A stretch of DNA of 64,000 nucleotides from contig JAFLBL010000001.1 in the NCBI GenBank assembly GCA_017303855.1, positions 1 to 64,000 of the forward strand. Reading direction: 5' to 3'. The DNA comes from Chitinophagales bacterium (GTDB lineage Bacteria; Bacteroidota; Bacteroidia; Chitinophagales; Chitinophagaceae). The translations under genes and the position numbers were made by a program. Shown here one piece after another: positions 44,052 to 52,542 of this stretch. The first letter of the stretch is position 1. Each line of letters starts with the position of its first letter. Below the pieces are notes generated by a model. The model was not told where the DNA came from, ran no database searches, and worked only from the letters and a program-made list of their open reading frames with translations.

Positions 44052-45089
44052 ATGGATATTTTAAGAAGAATAAAAAAATCTCTCTCCTTTCATATTAATG
44101 ATAAACTTTTTTATCATCAATGGATACTGGGCTTTTCCAGAACCGATATCCGGTCCATTATTAAGACCAAACAATTTGACCCGGATATCACCTGGTTGCA
44201 CCTTGATGACCTCAATGAAAACAGGGCCGATCCGTTTCTTATACGGGATGGAGACAACGGATACAGTGTTTTTTATGAAAAATTTTTTGAAAACTCACTG
44301 GAGGGCTCCATCTGGCATCTTCGTCTGAATGACCAACTTGAAGTGATTAGCGACGATCTCCTGATGTCTCCCGATCACCACATTTCCTATCCTTTTATTT
44401 TTAATGAAAACGGAACCATTTATATCATCCCGGAAACGGCCAGCAACAGCCGCTTATCCGTATATGAGTACAACCGTGTGGAACGAAGCCTTCAATTCAG
44501 AAAACATATACTTGACATCCCGATTCTTGACGCGACCTTTTTAAAAACTGATAATAAATACTGGCTGTTCGGTGTGCGGAAAAATAATGAAAGTGATCAC
44601 CACTATGAATCCTGGGTGTATACGGCCAACGACTTATTGGGAGAATACACGCCCCATCCGATGTGTCCCGTAAAAAAAGGTCTGAAAGGAACCCGTGCGG
44701 CCGGCAATTTCATTGAAGTGGACGGTACTTTTTACCGGCCCACCCAGAACTGTGAAGAAGAATACGGGAAATCAATCATTTTGTATAAAATTGATGAACT
44801 GACCCCCTCGCAGGTCTCAGAAACAGATCACATGAGTATAGCACTGGGAGGAAACGGGCAAAATGCTAAAATTAAACGGATCCATACGATAAATGTGGCA
44901 GACGGGTTGATGGTGGTGGATGGTGTAAAAAGAACATTCTCCCTCCGTAAACCCTACCTGCAATTCAGGAACTGGATGCGGTCAGTAGCCTCTTCTCTTT
45001 CGTTTATATTCTTTCAATGTACAGTGGATGCCTGGGAATGGGCGGTGTATGAATCCGTCTGCGAAATGGAAATGCTCTATGTAATATAA
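44052..45089 (+). CDS. Beta-propeller glycan-related protein resembling the GINT1 N-terminal domain
   Basis: A 345-residue protein without signal peptide. The order RADPFLIRDGDNGYSVFYE, SYPFIFNENGTIYIIPE, LDATFLKTDNKYWLFG and GTRAAGNFIEVDGTFYRPTQ repeats a Trp/Asp-rich blade pattern of five-bladed propellers (GH43/GH32-like). As a whole it resembles the N-terminal domain named after plant glucosamine inositolphosphorylceramide transferase. In bacteria this domain occurs in surface glycan loci, but no glycosyltransferase domain follows here. The isolated gene has a long AT-rich leader. Function unknown; the name marks similarity only. Confidence 0.6.
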   Translation: MDILRRIKKSLSFHINDKLFYHQWILGFSRTDIRSIIKTKQFDPDITWLHLDDLNENRADPFLIRDGDNGYSVFYEKFFENSLEGSIWHLRLNDQLEVISDDLLMSPDHHISYPFIFNENGTIYIIPETASNSRLSVYEYNRVERSLQFRKHILDIPILDATFLKTDNKYWLFGVRKNNESDHHYESWVYTANDLLGEYTPHPMCPVKKGLKGTRAAGNFIEVDGTFYRPTQNCEEEYGKSIILYKIDELTPSQVSETDHMSIALGGNGQNAKIKRIHTINVADGLMVVDGVKRTFSLRKPYLQFRNWMRSVASSLSFIFFQCTVDAWEWAVYESVCEMEMLYVI

Positions 45090-45125
45090 AACATCGCAAA
45101 ACCGGGCTTTTCATGTAATACCCGT

Positions 45126-45133
45126 TATTTTTG
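45126..45133 (+). promoter_or_regulatory. -7 box before the bestrophin gene
   Basis: TATTTTTG, 16 bases before the ATG at 45150, fits TAnnTTTG. The box would overlap the alternative GTG start region, which favours the ATG. Confidence 0.4.
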
Positions 45134-45149
45134 GGTGAAGAAAAGTACC

Positions 45150-46034
45150 ATGATTTCGTATAACCCCAGGGACTGGTTTAGTTTTATAATTCGTTTTCAT
45201 AAGGCGGATACGTTCAGGCAATTGCTGCCGCTTATCCTGCTTATTTCATTCTACGCGGCCGGCGTTGCGTGGCTGGAAATGTATTACCTCAGATTATCGG
45301 ATAAAAGTTTCGTCCGGAATATTCCGGTTATGCATTCCTTACTTGGCTTTGCCATCTCCATGTTGCTGGTATTCAGAACCAATACGGCTTATGACCGCTG
45401 GTGGGAAGGCCGGAAACTTTGGGGAGGGTTGGTGAATAACAGCCGGAACCTGGCAATGAAACTGGACAGTATGCTTACACCGGAGGACACCGCACACCGG
45501 GCTTTTTTCAGGAAAGTAATTCCCGCCTTCGCATTCGCGTTGCATAATCACCTGCACAAAGAACAAACCCGGATTGAGCTTTTCGATGATGAGGAACACG
45601 GACATGTATTCCGCCAGATAGATGAACAGAAACATATCCCCAACCAGGTAGCACTCCTGCTTTACAGGCATGTACAACTACTGGTAAAAGAAGGCAAACT
45701 TAGTCCGGAACAACTACTTTTTATCAATGCCGAATTACAGTCATTCACCGATATATGCGGCGCCTGTGAACGGATAAAAAACACACCCATCCCTTTTTCG
45801 TACAGCGTATTTATTAAGAAATTTATCTTTTTCTATATTATTACTCTACCGGTAGGTTATGTTTTTCAACTGGGCTTCTATGTAGTACCGGTAGTCGCGT
45901 TTATATTTTATGTGCTGGCCAGCCTTGAACTGATTGCCGAGGAAATCGAAGATCCGTTCAGTGGCGATTCCAACGATGTTCCCACTGAAATGCTGGCTAA
46001 AAACATTCACCGGCACATTGCGGAAATCATTTAA
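45150..46034 (+). CDS. Bestrophin/UPF0187 family ion channel protein
   Basis: A 294-residue membrane protein; the ATG at 45150 is preferred to a GTG 15 bases upstream. It has the bestrophin core: four hydrophobic segments and the motif NTAYDRWWEGRKLWGGLVN after the second helix, and EIEDPFSGDSNDVP near the end. Bacterial bestrophins form pentameric ion channels in the inner membrane; the ion preference is unknown here. It stands alone and converges with an unknown lipoprotein gene. Confidence 0.88.
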   Translation: MISYNPRDWFSFIIRFHKADTFRQLLPLILLISFYAAGVAWLEMYYLRLSDKSFVRNIPVMHSLLGFAISMLLVFRTNTAYDRWWEGRKLWGGLVNNSRNLAMKLDSMLTPEDTAHRAFFRKVIPAFAFALHNHLHKEQTRIELFDDEEHGHVFRQIDEQKHIPNQVALLLYRHVQLLVKEGKLSPEQLLFINAELQSFTDICGACERIKNTPIPFSYSVFIKKFIFFYIITLPVGYVFQLGFYVVPVVAFIFYVLASLELIAEEIEDPFSGDSNDVPTEMLAKNIHRHIAEII

Positions 46035-46038
46035 CGGC

Positions 46039-46980
46039 TTACCTGATCAGTTTTTTCAGATTTGTTCCGGCTGATTCAATGATCTTATCCGAGTTATTCA
46101 TTAACAGGGTGGTTACAAATGAATTTTTTGAAGACTCACGAACCCTCACGCTGATGGCATACCCGCCCTGGCTGTAGGATTTGACAGTTCCCCCCTCAGG
46201 ACTTACGGAGGAACCTAATGACCGGGGCACTATAAAACTCCGCCCTTCCAGCATTTTTCCTTTCAGCTTTTCATAATATACGGTATAACCGGGTGCACTT
46301 TTATCAACTGGTGCATTGCGTAGAAACAAATAAAATTTACCAATAACTATATTGTCAAATAAAACACCCTGCTCACTGACATAAGATGAAGTCAATGTAA
46401 TTTCCATATCCAGGTTCAATGTTCGCGGACCTTTTTTCTCCACTTTGGCGCGGGGAGTATTCAACTGAAACTCTTTTAGCTTCAGCCGAAAAGTACTGTT
46501 ATTCAGAATTTCATACAGGTTGGAATCATCCATTTCGAATTCAGCCAGCATAGCTGTATCTTCCTGTTCACCCTGTCCGGGTAAAAGGCGGAGTACGGTA
46601 AACCCGTTAAATTTCATACCCACCGGATCAAAAGCCCGTTCCCGGGAAAGCTGGTCATAAAAGAACAGGTCCCGTTGCCCTATCGTGTATTCGGCCGTAT
46701 ATTTACTCCTGTCCTTTTTAATCATTTTTTTGACAGCATTGGTAGCAAGGGAAATCAGCCCGCCGGACATGGCCGTCAGTACTCCACGATTGCCCTCTTT
46801 TATTATTCCGGCTCTTTCACTGAGTGTATAGATTTTCTGTTCCCGCAGGCCGGCAAAGTCCAGTTTATAGGGATCTTCGGCAACCTGCATTTCGGTCCGG
46901 TCGCCTGCACTTTTCTTTCCAGGAGTACAGGAACCCGCCAAAAACAAAAGACAGAGTATGAAGGCTGAATGAGAGCGCAT
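46039..46980 (-). CDS. Lipoprotein of unknown function
   Basis: A 313-residue lipoprotein: signal MRSHSAFILCLLFLAGSC with Cys 18. The protein looks mostly beta-structured, with FNGFTVLRLLPGQGE and DMEITLTSSYVSEQGVLF, and no motif I recognise. A short hydrophobic segment near residues 70-80 (GVLTAMSGGLISLATNAVKK) could be a helix. It converges with bestrophin, 4 bases apart, and is divergent from the small haem-like lipoprotein gene. Confidence 0.65.
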   Translation of the reverse strand: MRSHSAFILCLLFLAGSCTPGKKSAGDRTEMQVAEDPYKLDFAGLREQKIYTLSERAGIIKEGNRGVLTAMSGGLISLATNAVKKMIKKDRSKYTAEYTIGQRDLFFYDQLSRERAFDPVGMKFNGFTVLRLLPGQGEQEDTAMLAEFEMDDSNLYEILNNSTFRLKLKEFQLNTPRAKVEKKGPRTLNLDMEITLTSSYVSEQGVLFDNIVIGKFYLFLRNAPVDKSAPGYTVYYEKLKGKMLEGRSFIVPRSLGSSVSPEGGTVKSYSQGGYAISVRVRESSKNSFVTTLLMNNSDKIIESAGTNLKKLIR

Positions 46981-47134
46981 GGTTGATATTTTTAAATATT
47001 ATCATTTACAAGATACATATTACAAGTATACAGCGCATCCGTACCAGTACGTAAAATTGATAAAATATCCTGTTTCGGAATGGAGGAGGCAACTTTTCCT
47101 ATTGAACCACGTTTAGGATGAAAACAAATAACCA

Positions 47135-47503
47135 ATGAAAAAATCAATAGTATCCGTTTCTCTCATCACCGGGTTACTGACGTTGCTGAATGCCTGTAGC
47201 AAGGATAACGGGAGCAACGGCGGAGGAGGTAATACAACCCTGGATTGCAGCACTGTTTCCAACAAAGCATTTGCGGCGGATGTAAATCCCATTATTCAGA
47301 GTGCCTGTGCCATCGCAGGCTGCCATGCAAGTGGCAGTGTAAATGGTCCCGGGGCCCTGACCAGTTATACGTCAATTTTTAACGCACGTACCGGCATCCG
47401 CTCCGCAGTATCATCCGGCTCTATGCCGAAGAACAGCAGCCTTTCGGCTGCACAGAAAAATACGATTCTATGCTGGATTGACGGAGGGGCGCTGAACAAC
47501 TAA
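47135..47503 (+). CDS. Small lipoprotein with CX4CH haem-like motif
   Basis: A 122-residue lipoprotein (lipobox LNAC, Cys 21) with a Gly/Asn linker. The core resembles secreted cytochrome c-type domains: CAIAGCH (Cys 58, Cys 63, His 64) is CX4CH, one spacing longer than classical CXXCH, and GSMP (Met 97) is a candidate axial ligand. Cys 38 and Cys 113 could form a disulfide instead. Similar domains (labelled cytochrome c-like) occur in the Bacteroidota and Planctomycetota. Haem binding is not proven. A hairpin reaching the next gene's start follows. Confidence 0.65.
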   Translation: MKKSIVSVSLITGLLTLLNACSKDNGSNGGGGNTTLDCSTVSNKAFAADVNPIIQSACAIAGCHASGSVNGPGALTSYTSIFNARTGIRSAVSSGSMPKNSSLSAAQKNTILCWIDGGALNN

Positions 47504-47534
47504 GCGACCCGTTTATCCAAAATACTTCATGACT

Positions 47535-47584
47535 TGCCCGGTAATGGCTATTCTATAATATATTTATAGCTAAATAACCGGGCA
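47535..47584 (+). promoter_or_regulatory. Two-part hairpin ending at the S9 peptidase start codon
   Basis: TGCCCGGT (47535-47542) pairs with ACCGGGCA (47577-47584), whose last base is the A of the S9 ATG. Inside, GGCTAT (47546-47551) pairs with ATAGCT (47566-47571) with one G-T wobble. The structure could terminate the upstream transcript or hide the S9 ribosome-binding region. A T tract is absent, favouring a translational effect. Confidence 0.45.
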
Positions 47585-50001
47585 TGAAAAAACTGACTGC
47601 GCCTTTCTTTCTTTTTCTTAGTCTGCATGTATTTTCCCAAAACGGGATAGCACCGCTTACGGTAAATAAAATCATGCGTAACCCCTTATGGATCGGAACC
47701 TCCCCTTCCAGTCCGTTCTGGAGTAATGACGGCAAGCGTCTTTATTTTTTGTGGAACCCCGACCAGTCGCCGTCTGACTCTTTATACTATATTACGCTTA
47801 CCGGCAAAAATCCGGTTAAAGCGACAGTTGCCGAAAAAGCTGAGCTGAACAGTACCGGCAGCTTTCTTTATAACAAAGCCAGGACTGCGTTTGTCTATGC
47901 AAAGAATGGAGATATCTTCCTGAGTGATATAAAATCCGGACGGGAAAAGCAAATCACCCAGACAACCGACCAGGAAAGTAATCCTCAATTCAGTTTTAAT
48001 GATACACGGATCGTTTTCACCCGAAACCAGAACCTGTATGCATGGGACATCAAAGGTGGTGAAACGATACAACTTACCAATATCAGGTCCGGAGAATCCT
48101 CACCTGCCCAATCCTCCGGTACGTTACGGGGCAGCAATCCCCCGGCAACCGGAAGAGCCACAACCAATCCCCAGGAACAATGGTTACAACAGGATCAGCT
48201 TAACTGGTTTCAGGTGCTGAAAGAGAGAAAAGAAAAAAGGGAAAAAGCGGATGCTTATACCAAAACTATTCCCAAACCTAAAGAATTACGCAACATCCCG
48301 CTTGACGATAAACTTTTACAGGGACTCAGTATAAGTCCTGATGGCCGGTATATCACATACAGGCTTTTCCGGATGGCTGGTTCAAAACAAACCATTGTTC
48401 CCAATTATGTAACTGAATCAGGATTTACCACCGACATTCCCGCCAGGACTAAAGTAGGTGGATTGCAAGGGTCTGGTGAATTTTATTTTTACAACCGGGA
48501 ACAGGATACCCTTTTCCGCTTCAACATTGATTCCATTCCGGGTATCACGGACTTACCTGATTATAGTAAAGACTATCCCGCTCAGTGGGAAGAAAAATTA
48601 AAAAAGAAGGCCAACCGGGCTGTGAGCTTTGGCAATATCAGCTGGTCGCCCAACAGTTCATTTGCCGTTTTTGAAATCAGGGCACAGGATAATAAAGACC
48701 GTTGGCTGATGAAATTTGATCCTGCAAGCGGCCGTTATTCCCTGCTTGACCGGCAACGTGATGAAGCCTGGATTGGCGGACCAGGTACAGGAGGATTTGG
48801 TGCGCAGTCAACGGGTTGGATCAATGATGTAACATACTGGTTCAGATCAGAAGTCAGTGGTTATTCCCATCTATACCTGGCCAACCTTGTAACAGGGGAA
48901 AAAAAAGCACTGACATCAGGCCGGTACGAAGTACAGCAGGTCCAGCTTTCACAGGATAATAAATCTTTTTTTATTACCACGAACGAAATCCATCCGGGAG
49001 AGCAGCACTTTTACCGGTTATACATTACAGATGGACGGAAGGAGCGGATTACGACAAAAACAGGGGCGCACCAGGTGCTGGTTTCCCCTGACGAAAAATG
49101 GCTGGCTGATCTTTACTCCTATTCAACCCAACCCTGGGAATTATTTCTGCGTGAAAATAAAATAAACAGCCCTGAAGAGCAGATTACCGCTAAAGCAACT
49201 TCGGAAGCGTTTAAGAGTTACCCCTGGAGAGACCCGGAAATTGTAACATTTACGGCGCGCGACGGGGCCACCGTATATGCCCGGTTATATAAACCTGAAA
49301 AGCCGCACAGCAATAAACCTGCCGTGCTTTTTGTTCATGGTGCAGGCTACCTGCAAAATGCTCATAAATGGTGGAGCAGTTATTTCAGGGAATATATGTT
49401 CAACAACCTGCTGGCCGACCAGGGATATTATGTGATGGACATTGACTACCGGGGCAGTGCCGGCTATGGGCGTGACTGGCGAACGGGCATTTACCGGCAT
49501 ATGGGCGGCAAAGACTTAAGCGATCACGTGGATGCCGCCCACTACCTGGTCAAAAATCATGGTGTTAATCCGCAGCATATTGGTCTTTATGGGGGGTCGT
49601 ATGGCGGTTTTATCACGCTGATGGGTCTGTTTACTGAGCCGGATATATTTGCCGCCGGTGCCGCTTTGCGTCCGGTTACGGACTGGGCCAATTATAATCA
49701 TGGCTATACTTCCAATATCCTCAATGAACCATTTACTGATAGCCTGGCATACAGAAGAAGTTCACCCCTTTATTTTGCAGAAGGTTTAAAAGGTCATCTG
49801 CTGATTTGCCACGGCATGGTGGATGTAAACGTGCATTACCAGGATGCCGTAAAACTGACCCAACGGCTTATTGAACTGGATAAAGACAACTGGGAACTGG
49901 CTTCCTACCCGATGGAAGACCATGGATTTGTTGAACCCAGCAGCTGGACGGATGAATACAAAAGAATATTTCGTCTTTTTGAATCAACCCTGAAACGATA
50001 A
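47584..50001 (+). CDS. Secreted S9-family prolyl oligopeptidase (DPP4/acylaminoacyl-type)
   Basis: An 805-residue peptidase with signal peptide ending near HVFSQ. Residues ~40-560 form a beta-propeller (repeated WSPNSSFAVF-like blades), followed by an alpha/beta-hydrolase domain. The nucleophile motif is GLYGGSYGGFITL, with the Asp in ICHGMVDVNVHYQ and the His in MEDHGFVEP near the end. Such enzymes release dipeptides or acyl amino acids from peptides in the periplasm. The start codon lies in a hairpin (see 47535-47584). Confidence 0.93.
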   Translation: MKKLTAPFFLFLSLHVFSQNGIAPLTVNKIMRNPLWIGTSPSSPFWSNDGKRLYFLWNPDQSPSDSLYYITLTGKNPVKATVAEKAELNSTGSFLYNKARTAFVYAKNGDIFLSDIKSGREKQITQTTDQESNPQFSFNDTRIVFTRNQNLYAWDIKGGETIQLTNIRSGESSPAQSSGTLRGSNPPATGRATTNPQEQWLQQDQLNWFQVLKERKEKREKADAYTKTIPKPKELRNIPLDDKLLQGLSISPDGRYITYRLFRMAGSKQTIVPNYVTESGFTTDIPARTKVGGLQGSGEFYFYNREQDTLFRFNIDSIPGITDLPDYSKDYPAQWEEKLKKKANRAVSFGNISWSPNSSFAVFEIRAQDNKDRWLMKFDPASGRYSLLDRQRDEAWIGGPGTGGFGAQSTGWINDVTYWFRSEVSGYSHLYLANLVTGEKKALTSGRYEVQQVQLSQDNKSFFITTNEIHPGEQHFYRLYITDGRKERITTKTGAHQVLVSPDEKWLADLYSYSTQPWELFLRENKINSPEEQITAKATSEAFKSYPWRDPEIVTFTARDGATVYARLYKPEKPHSNKPAVLFVHGAGYLQNAHKWWSSYFREYMFNNLLADQGYYVMDIDYRGSAGYGRDWRTGIYRHMGGKDLSDHVDAAHYLVKNHGVNPQHIGLYGGSYGGFITLMGLFTEPDIFAAGAALRPVTDWANYNHGYTSNILNEPFTDSLAYRRSSPLYFAEGLKGHLLICHGMVDVNVHYQDAVKLTQRLIELDKDNWELASYPMEDHGFVEPSSWTDEYKRIFRLFESTLKR

Positions 50002-50067
50002 ATCAGGCTGATTTAAAGGCTGTAAACCATTAGTTTACCGCTCATTATCCAATAAATACAAAGTCCC

Positions 50068-50075
50068 TATATTTG
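50068..50075 (+). promoter_or_regulatory. -7 box before accD
   Basis: TATATTTG, 17 bases before the accD ATG at 50093, is an exact TAnnTTTG. The -33 position lacks TTTG. Confidence 0.5.
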
Positions 50076-50092
50076 TAACTCAAGATTTGGTT

Positions 50093-51007
50093 ATGGCGAA
50101 ACAATTCGAAGATTTTGATGCCAATCTGGCTGGTGATGAAAGTAAATCAGAGGAGACCAGGGCCAGTTGGTTTAAGCGTATAAAGAAAGGTATTAATACA
50201 AAGACTTCTGAGAAAAAGGAAACACCGGAAGGGCTTTGGGTGAAATGCCAGGAATGTAATTTTATCTGTACCGTCACAGAGTTAAAGGAGAACTTTTTTG
50301 TTTGTCCCAAATGCGGTCATCACCACCGGATCAATAGCCAGGAATACTACGAAATCCTGTTTGATAATGGGGAATACACTGAATTGTTCGAAAATATACG
50401 GAGTAAGGATTTTCTTGAATTCACCGATCTGAAGCCGTATAAGAAAAGGCTGGAGGAAATCTGGAGCAAATCCGATCTGAAAGATTCCATGCGCGTGGCA
50501 GTGGGTAAGGCAGGTGGCATGGATGTGGTAATTGCCTGTATGGATTTTGAGTTTATTGGCGGATCCCTTGGAAGTGTTATGGGTGAAAAATTCTCCAGAG
50601 CAGTAGACTACTGCATTCAGCACCGCATGCCCTATATGGTCATCAGTAAAAGCGGGGGTGCCCGTATGATGGAGAGTGCTTTCTCCCTGATGCAATTGGC
50701 CAAAACCAGCGGCAAACTATCACAGTTAAGTGATGCCCGCCTGCCTTATATCTCCTTGCTGACCGATCCTACATTTGGCGGCATTTCCGCCTCTTTTGGT
50801 ATGCTGGGAGATCTGAATATAGCCGAGCCCGGCGCCCTGATCGGTTTTGCCGGTCCAAGGGTTATTAAAGAAACGATCAAGAAAGATCTGCCGGAAGGTT
50901 TCCAGCGCAGTGAGTTTATTCTGGAACACGGATTCCTTGACTTTATCGTGCACCGGAAAGAACTTAAAAATAAACTGGCAACGGTGCTGGCTCATTTTAA
51001 AGTCTGA
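50093..51007 (+). CDS. accD: Acetyl-CoA carboxylase carboxyltransferase subunit beta
   Basis: A 304-residue beta subunit that with AccA transfers the carboxyl group from carboxybiotin to acetyl-CoA. The zinc ribbon is complete: CQEC (Cys 52, 55) and CPKC (Cys 71, 74). The crotonase-fold part shows SKSGGARMMESAFSLMQLAK and LTDPTFGGISASFGMLGD. The ATG at 50093 is preferred to a TTG six bases upstream. accA is not nearby. An unusual 50-residue charged N-terminal extension precedes the zinc domain. Confidence 0.95.
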   Translation: MAKQFEDFDANLAGDESKSEETRASWFKRIKKGINTKTSEKKETPEGLWVKCQECNFICTVTELKENFFVCPKCGHHHRINSQEYYEILFDNGEYTELFENIRSKDFLEFTDLKPYKKRLEEIWSKSDLKDSMRVAVGKAGGMDVVIACMDFEFIGGSLGSVMGEKFSRAVDYCIQHRMPYMVISKSGGARMMESAFSLMQLAKTSGKLSQLSDARLPYISLLTDPTFGGISASFGMLGDLNIAEPGALIGFAGPRVIKETIKKDLPEGFQRSEFILEHGFLDFIVHRKELKNKLATVLAHFKV

Positions 51008-51011
51008 ACTG

Positions 51012-51043
51012 TTTCTACAACTGAAATATTAGCGGTAACTTTG
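51012..51043 (+). promoter_or_regulatory. Promoter of smpB
   Basis: TTTC (51012-51015), 20-base spacer, TAACTTTG (51036-51043): one base off the -33 consensus and exact at -7. The smpB ATG is 40 bases downstream. Confidence 0.55.
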
Positions 51044-51083
51044 CCGGCTTGCCTTTTGGGCATGCTACTTATCTGCGTTTCTC

Positions 51084-51521
51084 ATGGCTGAACTTAAAAA
51101 CAGGCAGGCATATCACGACTACTTCATCGATACCCGGTTTGAAGCCGGCATCATGCTGCTTGGAACAGAAGTAAAATCACTCCGCGACGGAAGAGCCAGT
51201 TTTAACGACAGTTATTGTCTCGTGCATGCAGGTGAAATCTGGGTAAAATCATTGCATATAGCCCAGTATTCGCATGGTACCGTAAACAACCATGATCCGC
51301 TCCGGGACAGGAAACTGTTGCTGGAAAAAAGGGAAATCCGGAAAATTGAAGCAAAACTGAAAGAAAAAGGCTATACCCTGATCCCGCTCCGTATTTTTTT
51401 TAACAGTAAGAACCTGGCGAAACTGGAAATCGGGTTGGCCCGGGGTAAAAAACTACACGATAAAAGGGATACAATCCGGCAAAAAGATGCGGAACGGGAA
51501 ATGAAAAGATTCCTCAAGTAA
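51084..51521 (+). CDS. smpB: SsrA-binding protein
   Basis: A 145-residue SmpB that carries tmRNA to stalled ribosomes for trans-translation. Signatures: FEAGIMLLGTEVKSLRDGRAS, the central HDPLRDRKLLLEKREI block, and the basic tail GKKLHDKRDTIRQKDAEREM that enters the decoding site. Normal length. The tmRNA gene ssrA is not visible in this window. Confidence 0.96.
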   Translation: MAELKNRQAYHDYFIDTRFEAGIMLLGTEVKSLRDGRASFNDSYCLVHAGEIWVKSLHIAQYSHGTVNNHDPLRDRKLLLEKREIRKIEAKLKEKGYTLIPLRIFFNSKNLAKLEIGLARGKKLHDKRDTIRQKDAEREMKRFLK

Positions 51522-51575
51522 TACTGTGTAAAACTTCCTTTTTTTAAGGCATGGCTTTTGCCGATCTTTCAACTT

Positions 51576-52508
51576 ATGAGGAAGATGTTCCTGTTAAGTT
51601 TACTGGTTATTTCACTGACGGCACGCAGCCAGACCGTTTTTGGTTACTGGTACGGGTATGCGAATGTGAAATCAAACGGGTCTGCCAATAATTACCTGGT
51701 GGAAATGATTCTTCAGCCCGGGAAAGACTATGTAAAAGGAATCCTGAATTATTATTTTAAAAACACCTATCGCAGCCTGTCTGTGAAGGGCAGCTATAAT
51801 GCCAGTACCCGTCAGTTGATCATGTACGATATACCCGTGGTTTACTATGGCTCCGATTCCCGTTTTGAAGTGGACTGCATTATGGATATGAAAGGTCTGC
51901 TTCGCGTGGCACCGGCCAAATCGTCACTTACTGGTTTTTTTACGGCCAAGCCCGACTATAAATATACTTGTACGGATATCAGTTTCAACCTCACACTGGA
52001 TGCGGATATCAGCAAAACGGACTCCGTCCTGAAAGCCATCAGTGAGTTCAAGGAGGTAAACCAGGTCTGGAAACCCGCCGATGAAGATACGTTGGTTGCC
52101 GCCAACGTTATTCCCAGGAAAGTGGTGAATTATGTAATTGAAAAACAATTTACGGAAAGAGAAAATGAAGTCACCAATGAGATAGAAGTGGAATCCGATT
52201 CACTTCGTGTGGATGTATTTGACAACGGGGAAATAGACGGTGATATCATTTCCCTGTTTTACAATAAAAAACTGATTCTGTTCAATCAGAAACTGACGCA
52301 CAAATCCATTCATATAGACCTGGTACTGGACAGTACACTGGAAGTGAATGAAGTCAGTATGTTTGCTGAAAACCTGGGCCTGATAGCGCCCAATACCGCC
52401 TTATTACGGATCCGTGATGGTAAAAAAGTTATTGACTTGCGGGTATCCAGCAACCTGCAAAAAAATGCCATTATCCGGATAAGGAAAAAGAAAACGGGTA
52501 ACGAATAA
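51576..52508 (+). CDS. Secreted protein of unknown function
   Basis: A 310-residue protein starting at the ATG at 51576 (MRKMFLLSLLVISLTARSQ, a signal peptide). The N-terminal part (WYGYANVKSNGSANNYLVEM and ILNYYFKNTYRSLSVKG) looks like a beta-rich domain seen in many Bacteroidota proteins, and the last ~100 residues form another beta domain (LRVDVFDNGEIDGDIISLFYNKK) resembling the C-terminal part of secreted proteins with Ig-like folds. I cannot name the family. It follows smpB by 54 bases and faces parC. Confidence 0.65.
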   Translation: MRKMFLLSLLVISLTARSQTVFGYWYGYANVKSNGSANNYLVEMILQPGKDYVKGILNYYFKNTYRSLSVKGSYNASTRQLIMYDIPVVYYGSDSRFEVDCIMDMKGLLRVAPAKSSLTGFFTAKPDYKYTCTDISFNLTLDADISKTDSVLKAISEFKEVNQVWKPADEDTLVAANVIPRKVVNYVIEKQFTERENEVTNEIEVESDSLRVDVFDNGEIDGDIISLFYNKKLILFNQKLTHKSIHIDLVLDSTLEVNEVSMFAENLGLIAPNTALLRIRDGKKVIDLRVSSNLQKNAIIRIRKKKTGNE

Positions 52509-52531
52509 GTGACCTTACTCAATACCCGTTT
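52492..52531 (+). terminator. Terminator after the secreted protein gene
   Basis: AAACGGGTA (52492-52500), inside the last codons, pairs with TACCCGTTT (52523-52531), followed by attttattttg. The 22-base loop is long, so strength is uncertain. Confidence 0.55.
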
Positions 52532-52542
52532 ATTTTATTTTG

